NCBI GenBank assembly: GCA_030765525.1 | Contig: JAVCCK010000035.1 | Location: forward strand, 73,946-137,945 | Source: Candidatus Lernaella stagnicola | GTDB taxonomy: Bacteria; Lernaellota; Lernaellaia; Lernaellales; Lernaellaceae | Direction: 5' to 3' | Length of the DNA stretch: 64,000 bases | Part shown: positions 37,357 through 44,420 of the stretch, piece after piece | Position numbering within the stretch: the stretch's first letter is position 1 | Layout of the letters: every line of letters starts with the position of its first letter | The notes under the pieces: generated by a model | Database searches by the model: none | Seen by the model: the letters and a program-made list of their open reading frames with translations, nothing else | Told to the model about the DNA's origin: nothing | Translations under genes and position numbers: made by a program

Positions 37357-38477
37357 TGCAGGAATTGTTCGAACGAGTGCGCGGTCTCGACCTCGATCGC
37401 GCCGCACAATGGAAAGCGGCGGGCGGCAAGGTCGTCGGCTACACGTGCGTTTTCACGCCCGTGGAAATCATCGAGGCTGCCGGGTTGCTGCCGTTTCGTA
37501 TTCGCGGCGCGGGCAACGCGGAAACGGAAATGGCCGACGCCCGCCTGTCGCGGTTCAATTGCAGTTTCTGCCGTTCCTGCCTGCAACTCGGCCTCGACGG
37601 CACCTTCGATTTTCTGGATGGACTGATCGAGACCAACGGCTGCGACCAGCTTCGCGGCATGTTCGAGAACTGGCAGTACGCGCGGCCCGTCGATTTCTTT
37701 CACTACCTGAAGGGGCCGCATTTTCTCGCGCCGGAATCCGTGGATTACTTTGCGAATGAACTGCGCCTTTTCGCCGAAGCCTTGGACGATTATTTCGGTG
37801 TTAAAACGACGGACGCCGACCTGGCCGCGGCGACTGCGATCCAAGCCCGCATCCGCGAAAAGCTCGCCCTCGTTTACGGGTTGCGGGAAGCGGAGCGACC
37901 GGCGATCACCGGCACCGAAACCTTGGCGCTCATCCTGGCCGGATCGGCCGTGCCAGCGAAGGAATTCGAGGAACTTCTTGACGACGTGTTGAAGCAGCGG
38001 ACCGGTCATGACATCGGCTCGTTCAAAGCGCGCATTTTGCTTGGCGGCTCGGCGACGGACGAGGTGGAATTCGTCGGGATGATCGAAGAAATGGGCGGCG
38101 CGGTCGTGACCGACACGCTTTGCTTCGGCACGCGGGCGTTTTGGCCGCGGCGGGATGTTGTCGACGACGAGCCCTACCGCGCGCTGGCCGAACTCTACCT
38201 GCGACAATCCATGTGCCCGCGTATGTACGACCAATTTCCGGACCGACTCACGTATCTCTTGACCGCCGCCGAACGGGCGCGAGTCGACGGCGTCATCCTG
38301 GTGCACAACAAATTCTGCGACGTGCATGGCATCGACAACGCGTTGCTGAGGTTGCGTTTGCGGGAAAAGGAAATGCCGGTGTTGTGTCTCGAAAAAGAGT
38401 ACGGCGGACTGGCGGACCTCGGGCGTATGCGCACTCGCGTTCAGGCCTTTCTGGAGCGGATTGGGGAGCGGCCATGA
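37353..38477 (+). CDS. BcrC/HgdB-type 2-hydroxyacyl-CoA dehydratase/benzoyl-CoA reductase subunit
   Basis: A 374-aa member of the HgdB/BcrB/BcrC superfamily, iron-sulfur subunits that accept activase-driven electrons to reduce a CoA thioester. Cys ligand candidates are Cys32 (VVGYTCVFTPVEIIEAAG), the cluster Cys70-x2-73-x2-76 (NCSFCRSC) and Cys97 (ETNGCDQLRG), with more in the C-terminal half (DTLCFGTR, NKFCDVHG). The front is close to BcrC subunits of class I benzoyl-CoA reductases, but family members also act on 2-hydroxyacyl-CoA or carry double-cubane clusters of unknown use. Overlaps the previous gene in ATGA; followed by a second such subunit. Exact substrate not determinable here. Confidence 0.9.
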   Translation: MMQELFERVRGLDLDRAAQWKAAGGKVVGYTCVFTPVEIIEAAGLLPFRIRGAGNAETEMADARLSRFNCSFCRSCLQLGLDGTFDFLDGLIETNGCDQLRGMFENWQYARPVDFFHYLKGPHFLAPESVDYFANELRLFAEALDDYFGVKTTDADLAAATAIQARIREKLALVYGLREAERPAITGTETLALILAGSAVPAKEFEELLDDVLKQRTGHDIGSFKARILLGGSATDEVEFVGMIEEMGGAVVTDTLCFGTRAFWPRRDVVDDEPYRALAELYLRQSMCPRMYDQFPDRLTYLLTAAERARVDGVILVHNKFCDVHGIDNALLRLRLREKEMPVLCLEKEYGGLADLGRMRTRVQAFLERIGERP

Positions 38478-39907
38478 CCTTGACCAAACAAACCGGACTG
38501 ATCGACCGCATTAGCGGATTGCTGAGCCTGATCCCGCGGATGCCCAAAAACATCAGCGAGGAGTCGACGGCGGGCTTGCTCGAGTTGTTACCGCCTGAGG
38601 CGCGTCACTCGCTCGCGGCATTCTTTCAACCCCACGTGCGGCTGGCCGGCCTCACCTTTCTCGACATGCTCTCGGAGTGGTTGAGCAATGCCCAGGGTGC
38701 TGCCGCCGAGGGTAAGAAAGTGGTTCTCGTGCCGTTCAATTTTCCGCCCGAGTTGATCACCGCTTTCGACAACGCGTACCCCATCACTACCGAAGTGCTC
38801 ACGACCTTGGCGGCGGCGGGCTTGCAGGGCGGCGGCGAGCGGTATTGGGAAGTGATGATGGCGCTTGGCCTGCCCGATCACATTTGCTCGTCCAATAGTA
38901 TCGAACTGGGCTCGATGTTGGCGGGCGAGGATCTGATGGCGCAGGCGATTGTCTCGGCCGCGCCCGGCGCGTGCGACGCGAACTCAAAAATTCACGAATT
39001 CGCCTCGCATTACTTGGGCATCCCGCAATTTATTATCGAAAAACCGGTTGACGAGTCCGAGGCCGGGCACCGGCAGTACGAAATCTACTTTGGCGGCTTG
39101 ATTCGGCAACTCGAGGAGTTTCTCGGTGAAGAGTTGACCGAAGAGAAACTGCGGTACGTCCTATCGCGCGCCAATCGCTGCGCCGAGCTGTACTGGGAAC
39201 TCTGGGAGTTGCACAAACCGAATCCGTGCCCCGTTCCCAATTTGTATTCGCTGATGCTGGCCGGCACGCGCTTCAGCATGTGGGGCACCGACACGGGCGT
39301 GAAAATGATGGAGTGCCTGGTCGAAACGACGCGGCGGCGTTTGAAGGAAGATACCTTGCGGCCGCAAAAAGCGCGCGTGTTGTGGGCCTATACCAGTTAC
39401 TACTTCGACCTAACGGGCCTGTACACGTGGATGGAGGAAAAGCAGTACGTCCACCTGATGGATGCGCTCGACCTCAGCATGCCGCAACCCATCGATTTAA
39501 CCTCACGCGAAACGATGATCCGGGGGCTGATCGAAGCCTGTTGGAACTACCCCATGAACCGCCAGATGGGCGCGCCGTCGATGTCGCGCGCGTGGATCGA
39601 GGACATGATTTACGCCGCGCGCGAAATGCGGGCGGATTGCGTCGTCTACTGCGGTCACGATGCCTGCAAGCAGACCTGGAGCGTCGTGTCCATCCTGCGT
39701 GAAGAGCTAATGCGCCGCGCCGGCATCCCCACGTTGATCCTGCACGGCGACTCCTGGATGAAAACCACCACACCCATCACCGTGATTCAACAAGAGTTGA
39801 CCGAGTTCATCGAAAACGTGGTCGTGCCCAAAGACCAACGGGCGCGGAAAACCAAACGGCGCCTGCCGCGGCCGGCCGATTCGCCGCCTGCGCCGGGTAA
39901 GGAGTAG
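38474..39907 (+). CDS. BcrB/HgdA-type reductase subunit
   Basis: A 477-aa second subunit of the same superfamily, longer than its partner, like BcrB relative to BcrC. Typical motifs are DHICSSNSIELGSML and ACDANSKIHE in the middle and DCVVYCGHDACKQTWS near 400. Cys for iron-sulfur ligation are present (HICSS, GACDA, EACWNYP, YCGHDAC). Its ATG overlaps the stop of the BcrC-like gene. The C-terminal ~20 residues are Pro/Lys/Arg-rich and probably disordered. Together with the 374-aa partner it would form the substrate-reducing dimer of a BcrABCD-like complex. Confidence 0.9.
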   Translation: MTLTKQTGLIDRISGLLSLIPRMPKNISEESTAGLLELLPPEARHSLAAFFQPHVRLAGLTFLDMLSEWLSNAQGAAAEGKKVVLVPFNFPPELITAFDNAYPITTEVLTTLAAAGLQGGGERYWEVMMALGLPDHICSSNSIELGSMLAGEDLMAQAIVSAAPGACDANSKIHEFASHYLGIPQFIIEKPVDESEAGHRQYEIYFGGLIRQLEEFLGEELTEEKLRYVLSRANRCAELYWELWELHKPNPCPVPNLYSLMLAGTRFSMWGTDTGVKMMECLVETTRRRLKEDTLRPQKARVLWAYTSYYFDLTGLYTWMEEKQYVHLMDALDLSMPQPIDLTSRETMIRGLIEACWNYPMNRQMGAPSMSRAWIEDMIYAAREMRADCVVYCGHDACKQTWSVVSILREELMRRAGIPTLILHGDSWMKTTTPITVIQQELTEFIENVVVPKDQRARKTKRRLPRPADSPPAPGKE

Positions 39908-39911
39908 CAGC

Positions 39912-40703
39912 TTGTATTTCGTTGGCATCGACGTGGGCTCGCTGACCGCCGAGGCCGTATTGGTGTGCGACGACCGCCTGATCGGGCACTCCCGAATCGG
40001 CGTGCGACCGCATCCGGTGGCTTCCGCCCGCGAGGTTTGTGAAACCTTGTTTCAGCAGAACGGCGTGCGACTCGAACAGGTCGATTTTGCTGTCAGCACG
40101 GGATACGGACGCGAACAAGTGCAGGCCGCCGGGATGGCCGGCGATAACATCAGCGAAATATCCTGCCACGCATTCGGCGCGCACTGCCTCGTGCCCGAGG
40201 TGCGAACGGTTGTTGACATCGGTGGTCAGGACGCCAAGGCGATTCGCGTCGGTCCCGCCGGCGAACTCGAGGATTTCGTCATGAACGACAAGTGCGCAGC
40301 CGGCACCGGGCACTTTCTGGAATTAATGAGCCGCGCGCTGGATGTGCCGCTCGAGGAATTGGGCCCCCTGGGCATGCGGGCCCGGCGACCCGCCGAGATG
40401 AGCAGCCGGTGCAGCATCTTCGTCGAGACGGAGGTGATTCACTATCTGCAGCGCGGCGTCGCGCGCGAGGATGTCGCGGCTGGCATCAACCAAGCCATGG
40501 CCGGACGTGTTGCGTCGCTGGTCAAACGCATCAAGCCGCAACCGGCCTTAGTGATGACCGGCGGCGTCGCCAAAAACATCGGCGTGCGCACGGAGATTGA
40601 ACGGCGGCTCCGCTTGCGCGTCACGACGCTGAAATTGGATCCCCAACTGGTCGGCGCATACGGCGCGGCGATGCTGGCCCGCCGAGCGTGGAGCGAACGA
40701 TGA
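39912..40703 (+). CDS. BcrA/BcrD-type activase ATPase
   Basis: A 263-aa ASKHA-fold ATPase of the BadF/BadG/BcrA/BcrD family. It hydrolyses ATP to drive electrons from a [4Fe-4S] cluster bridging two activase protomers to the reductase. The phosphate-binding strand is VGIDVGSLTAEAVL, the second nucleotide loop VVDIGGQDAKAI; cluster Cys are in VMNDKCAAGTGHFLE and MSSRCSIFVETEV. The start is TTG at 39912 with AAGGAG eight bases upstream, four bases after the BcrB-like stop. Overlaps the next activase gene in ATGA. Confidence 0.93.
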   Translation: MYFVGIDVGSLTAEAVLVCDDRLIGHSRIGVRPHPVASAREVCETLFQQNGVRLEQVDFAVSTGYGREQVQAAGMAGDNISEISCHAFGAHCLVPEVRTVVDIGGQDAKAIRVGPAGELEDFVMNDKCAAGTGHFLELMSRALDVPLEELGPLGMRARRPAEMSSRCSIFVETEVIHYLQRGVAREDVAAGINQAMAGRVASLVKRIKPQPALVMTGGVAKNIGVRTEIERRLRLRVTTLKLDPQLVGAYGAAMLARRAWSER

Positions 40704-41470
40704 TTACCGTGGGCGTTGATGTCGGCAGTTTGATGACCAAAGTCGTCGTGATGGAGGACGATACCCTTCGCGCGGGCCGGATCATTCCGACCGTGGGTAA
40801 CATCGCCGCGCAGTTGCCGGAATTCATCGAGCAAACCATCGCTGCGGCGAAAGTGGCCCCTGGCGATGTCGCGTACGTGGCGGCGACCGGCAGCGGGGCG
40901 GGGCTGGTCGAGCAGGCGGCGTTTACCGAAGACGAAGTGATTTGCGCCGGTGTCGCTGTGGGCTTTTTCGCGCCGCGCGCGCGATTTTTCCTGCACGCCG
41001 GCGGGCAAAGCATTGCCGCGATCCGGATGGACGACGAGGGTGACGTCGCCGATTTCGTGCGTAACGACAAGTGCGCCTCGGGCTCAGGGCGCTTTATCGA
41101 AATGATGAGCCGCAAGTTGGAAGTGCCGGTGGAGGAAATCGATGCGCTTTGCGCCACGTCGACGCAGCCGCTGGCCATCAGCAATCAGTGCGGCGTGTTT
41201 GCCGAAAGCGAGGTGATCGGGCACGCCAACGACGGGCGGGCGACGGCGGACATACTCGCCGGTGTTTGCCAGTCCGTGGCGAATATTCTGGCTGCACAGG
41301 CGCGACGTTTTCGCGGCGGCGGCGCGTTCACTTTTACCGGCGGCGTGGCGCGATTCGCGACCGTCGTCGACCGCGTTGCCGCGAAACTGGAAGGCGAGCG
41401 ATTACCTTGCGGCTTCGATCCGGTGTTTGCGGCGGCGATCGGCGCGGCGTTGCTCACCGAGACGGATTGA
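40700..41470 (+). CDS. Second BcrA/BcrD-type activase ATPase
   Basis: A 256-aa paralogue of the preceding activase, from the ATG at 40700 that overlaps its stop. Phosphate loop VGVDVGSLMTKVVV, second loop LHAGGQSIAAIRM (a variation on the usual IGGQD: His-Ala-Gly-Gly), and cluster Cys in VRNDKCASGSGRFIE and ISNQCGVFAESEV. Two different activases with two different reductase subunits give the full BcrABCD complement of a class I benzoyl-CoA-reductase-like heterotetramer, rather than the single homodimeric activase of most 2-hydroxyacyl-CoA dehydratases. The changed second loop may tune ATP or partner binding. Confidence 0.93.
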   Translation: MITVGVDVGSLMTKVVVMEDDTLRAGRIIPTVGNIAAQLPEFIEQTIAAAKVAPGDVAYVAATGSGAGLVEQAAFTEDEVICAGVAVGFFAPRARFFLHAGGQSIAAIRMDDEGDVADFVRNDKCASGSGRFIEMMSRKLEVPVEEIDALCATSTQPLAISNQCGVFAESEVIGHANDGRATADILAGVCQSVANILAAQARRFRGGGAFTFTGGVARFATVVDRVAAKLEGERLPCGFDPVFAAAIGAALLTETD

Positions 41471-41471
41471 A

Positions 41472-42194
41472 ATGAGCTTGTTTGACGATCCCATCCAAGA
41501 AGTCCTCGCGTTTGTTGAAGAGGCGCGCGAACGGGGCGCGCTGCACGAGTCGGCAAGCGATTCGGCGCGGCCCTGGCCGGCGCGGCGCACGCTGGTGCTT
41601 CAAGATGACACCCGCTTCGAGTTGGGCAAACCTTCCGCCGAGTCGGTGTTTGCACTGATGTGGAGCGAGCGCCTGCCCATCGGACACAACCGCGTGTGGC
41701 GGGTCGGCCCCGAACTACGCGACCTGCCGCCCAGCGGCGCCGGTTTCGCTTTGATCCCCCTGGCGCTTGTGGAGCCGGCTACGTCCACTATCGAACTGTT
41801 CACCAACCTGCGCGACGCGTTTCACCGCCTCGAACTCGACGGATTGATGGTGCGGGTCCTGCCGGGCCAGCAGACGATTTGGTGCCGCGTGCATCGCGAT
41901 GCGAATCTGGATGAATGCGGCTTTCATGCATGGGGCGCAGCGCTTATCCAGCAGTTGAGCGCGGTCCCGGGCGTGCGTGGCGTGGACGTCTTGTTCGTGA
42001 GCGATGATCCGCCGTCGCTGTCATGCTTGGCGGCACCGGCGCGTCGGGCCGGTCGCATCGGCGGGGCGATCCTAAAACTGGCGAGCGAACCCATCATGGA
42101 ATGTGACGGCTGCGAGTTCGCCGATCTGTGCCGGAGCGTCGCGGAACTCAAACGCATTCGGGCGGCCGGATTGAAAAGGGAAGCGCATGGCTGA
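41472..42194 (+). CDS. CdhC/ACS-beta-like protein lacking the A-cluster motif
   Basis: A 240-aa protein. Its middle follows the acetyl-CoA synthase beta (CdhC/AcsB) pattern: FELGKPSAESVFAL, then NRVWRVGPELRDLPPSG, then QTIWCRVHRDANLDECGFHAWGAAL. These parallel, in order, the GxKxxxFEL, IGPDL and WIRxSKDAxxKGF segments of that family. It lacks the CGxFE-type A-cluster Cys motif and is about half as long as CdhC. The C-terminus has a Cys set, ECDGCEFADLC. The gene follows the second activase by one base and overlaps the CooC-type ATPase by eight, so a joint metal-handling or redox role is likely. The relation to CdhC is by eye and moderate in confidence. Confidence 0.6.
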   Translation: MSLFDDPIQEVLAFVEEARERGALHESASDSARPWPARRTLVLQDDTRFELGKPSAESVFALMWSERLPIGHNRVWRVGPELRDLPPSGAGFALIPLALVEPATSTIELFTNLRDAFHRLELDGLMVRVLPGQQTIWCRVHRDANLDECGFHAWGAALIQQLSAVPGVRGVDVLFVSDDPPSLSCLAAPARRAGRIGGAILKLASEPIMECDGCEFADLCRSVAELKRIRAAGLKREAHG

Positions 42195-42933
42195 GCGGGT
42201 AATCGCCGTTTGCGGCAAGGGGGGCGTTGGGAAAACCACGATCAGCGCGCTGCTGGGCCGCCACCTAGCCGGCAAGTCTCAAAAAGTATTGTTGGTCGAC
42301 GCCGACCATGCCGGCGGCCTGAGCATGGCGTTGAACTTCGCTTCCAAACGCACCATCGACGACCTCCGCCGGCGCGCCATAACCGCGGCCCGCGAAGGTG
42401 GGGCCGACCGCACGGAATTGGCGCTGTCTCTGGATTTCCTGCTGGCTGAAGCCCTCGCCGAAAAGGGCAATCTGGCGTTTTTGGCCATCGGCCGGCCGGA
42501 AGATCCGGGCTGCTTTTGTTCGGTCAACCGCTTGCTGCGCGACGCGATCGAGTTGCTGGCCGACTCCTTCGATATCATCGTGATCGACGCCGAGGCGGGG
42601 ATCGAACAGGTGAACCGGCAAGTGATGCGGCGCCTGGACGACCTCGTGCTGGTTTCGGATTCATCGATGAAGTCCTTGCGCGTGGCGGAGTCCATTTTCG
42701 AGTTGGCGGGCACGATTAGCGACGGCGTGCGAGCGCATTTGGTCATAAATCGACTGCGATCGGCGGCCGAATTTCAAGAAACGGCGGCTAAAACCGACCT
42801 CCCGGCCGTCGCTTTTATCCCGGATGACGAGACGATTCGCCGCTACGATGCCGACATGCTCACCTTCCTCGACATGCCGAATTGCCTCGCGACCAAGTCG
42901 TTAGCCTCGCTGATTTCCGCTTTGGATTTGTGA
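42187..42933 (+). CDS. CooC-type nickel-insertion ATPase
   Basis: A 248-aa MinD/ParA-class P-loop ATPase of the CooC/AcsF group, which matures nickel centres of CO dehydrogenase and acetyl-CoA synthase. The deviant Walker A is CGKGGVGKTTIS (about 9-20), DADHAGG follows as Walker A', and DIIVIDAEAGIEQ is Walker B. The CxC motif that binds metal across the CooC dimer is present at Cys109-x-Cys111 (DPGCFCSVNRLL). The last gene of the operon, it overlaps the CdhC-like gene by eight bases. No CO dehydrogenase gene lies in the window, so its client is probably the CdhC-like or BCR-like protein; inference. Confidence 0.85.
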   Translation: MAERVIAVCGKGGVGKTTISALLGRHLAGKSQKVLLVDADHAGGLSMALNFASKRTIDDLRRRAITAAREGGADRTELALSLDFLLAEALAEKGNLAFLAIGRPEDPGCFCSVNRLLRDAIELLADSFDIIVIDAEAGIEQVNRQVMRRLDDLVLVSDSSMKSLRVAESIFELAGTISDGVRAHLVINRLRSAAEFQETAAKTDLPAVAFIPDDETIRRYDADMLTFLDMPNCLATKSLASLISALDL

Positions 42934-43004
42934 TGTATTTCCGCGAGCGCTATGGACGCGCGGTGCACTTTCAATTAAAAATGTGTTAGGGCTTGGCTTG
43001 TGAA

Positions 43005-43025
43005 GTCGGCGGCTCGGACGCCGAC
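43005..43025. other. Hairpin downstream of the BCR-like operon
   Basis: GTCGGCG (43005-43011) pairs perfectly with CGCCGAC (43019-43025) around a 7-base loop, 72 bases after the last stop. No T run follows, so it is at best a weak or factor-dependent terminator. Confidence 0.35.
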
Positions 43026-43134
43026 ACGGTAAACATAAGGGGCTTTTCCCGTCATCGAATAAATGAGTCCGCGAAGGATTTTGGAAGCGAACGCGATGCG
43101 CTGGCGTCATTGCGGCATAACCGGGGAGATACAC

Positions 43135-44403
43135 ATGAAACGCATATTGGTAATCGTGCTGGTGTCACTGGCTTTGTTTGGCGGTGCGACCGCCGTACAC
43201 GCCGGGTTGATTTTCGTCCCGACGACCTACGGCCTATCGGCTCGCTCCGTCGGGCTCGGTAATGCCATGACGGCCGTGGGTGACGACTATTCGGCGACGT
43301 TCTTCAACCCAGCGGCATTGGGTGCTCTGACCACCAACCAAATCGACCTCGGGTATATGTACGCGGCGCCGAAATTGACTGGCGGGCCCAGTGGAAATGA
43401 AGACGCCGTCGATTTCGATACGGCCAACAAGCTGACGTTGATTGGTTTCACGATGAACCTCTCGACGCTGTTTGAAAACGAGCACGGTCTGGGCCTCGGC
43501 TTCGATATCGCCATCGACGACAATCTCAAGTCGTTCATGGCTTTTGAGGAAAAGCGCAGCGACGACGGCCAGTTTATGCGCTACGGCTTGACCAGCGTCA
43601 CGATGACCACCGGTCTGGGTGTGGAGATCATTCCGCAACTCTATATCGGGGCGGGCGGCTTTGTGATGGTCAAGGGCGAAAATCAGTTGGTTGCCGAGAC
43701 GGATATGGCGGGTAACACCAAGGAAGAACAAATCCAAGTCAACGCCGAGCCCGTGATCGCGCCGATCATCAGCCTGTACGCGCCGGTGCATCCGATCGTC
43801 ACGATCGGCGTGGCGTATCGGGGCAAAGGCTTGGCGCAGTTTGACAGCATTGACGCGGCCACCTAGGCGCTGGTCAGCGAATCGCCGCTGACGGACCTCA
43901 ACCTCTTGATGGCCTTCAAGGATACCTACGTGCCGCAGCAAGTGGCGCTCGGCGTCAGCCTCATGCCGATCGAGCAACTCATGATCGCGCTCGACGTCAC
44001 GTGGGCCAATTGGGCCGATTACGAGGATGAAGTCTCCGAGGACGACGTCGTCAAAGACGAAAGCGGATTCGGAACGAAGGACCTGGTGATTCCGCGCTTG
44101 GGTTTGGAGTACTCGCCGTTGGACAACCTTCAGTTGCGCTTCGGGTATTTCTGGGAAGATACGCCCTTTGACGATCCCGGCATGGGAAACACCGTCGTGT
44201 TGGATAACGCAAAGCACGCCTTCAGCCTCGGCGTCGGACACGACATGACCTACGTGCCGGCGTTTAACCACGCGCCGACAATCGGCGTTTCCTACTTCCA
44301 TCATTACCTCGTGCCGCGCACCGTGGATTCGGGCGATGACCGCGAATTCGAAAGCAGCGGCAACATTAACGGTGTCGTCGGCACCCTGACGCTGAAATTC
44401 TAG
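43135..44403 (+). pseudogene. FadL/OmpP1-type outer-membrane porin gene interrupted by an in-frame TAG
   Basis: The ATG at 43135, with GGGGAG six bases upstream, starts a Sec signal peptide (MKRILVIVLVSLALFGG) and a FadL/OmpP1-family long-chain fatty-acid transporter (LSARSVGLGNAMTAVGDDYSA; FFNPAALGAL). At 43864-43866 the frame meets TAG after 243 codons. Translation would resume in the same frame (ALVSESPLTDLNLLMAFKD) and continue to 44403 with clear beta-barrel sequence, giving ~421 residues, the normal FadL length. A one-base change (for example CAG to TAG) explains it. Options: a decayed gene, a sequencing error, or readthrough. Without the C-terminal half the barrel could not form. A lipoprotein gene follows 18 bases later. 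Confidence 0.8.
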
Positions 44404-44420
44404 GGCAGAGGAGCGACATC

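Noticed and set aside
41472-42194. Acetyl-CoA synthase activity of the CdhC-like protein
   Set aside because: The A-cluster Cys motif is missing and length is half of normal, so an intact ACS is not supported; only a relationship is claimed.
43864-43866. Recoding of TAG as an amino acid (pyrrolysine)
   Set aside because: TAG serves as a normal stop for other genes here, and a porin is not a typical Pyl protein; a nonsense change or error is simpler.
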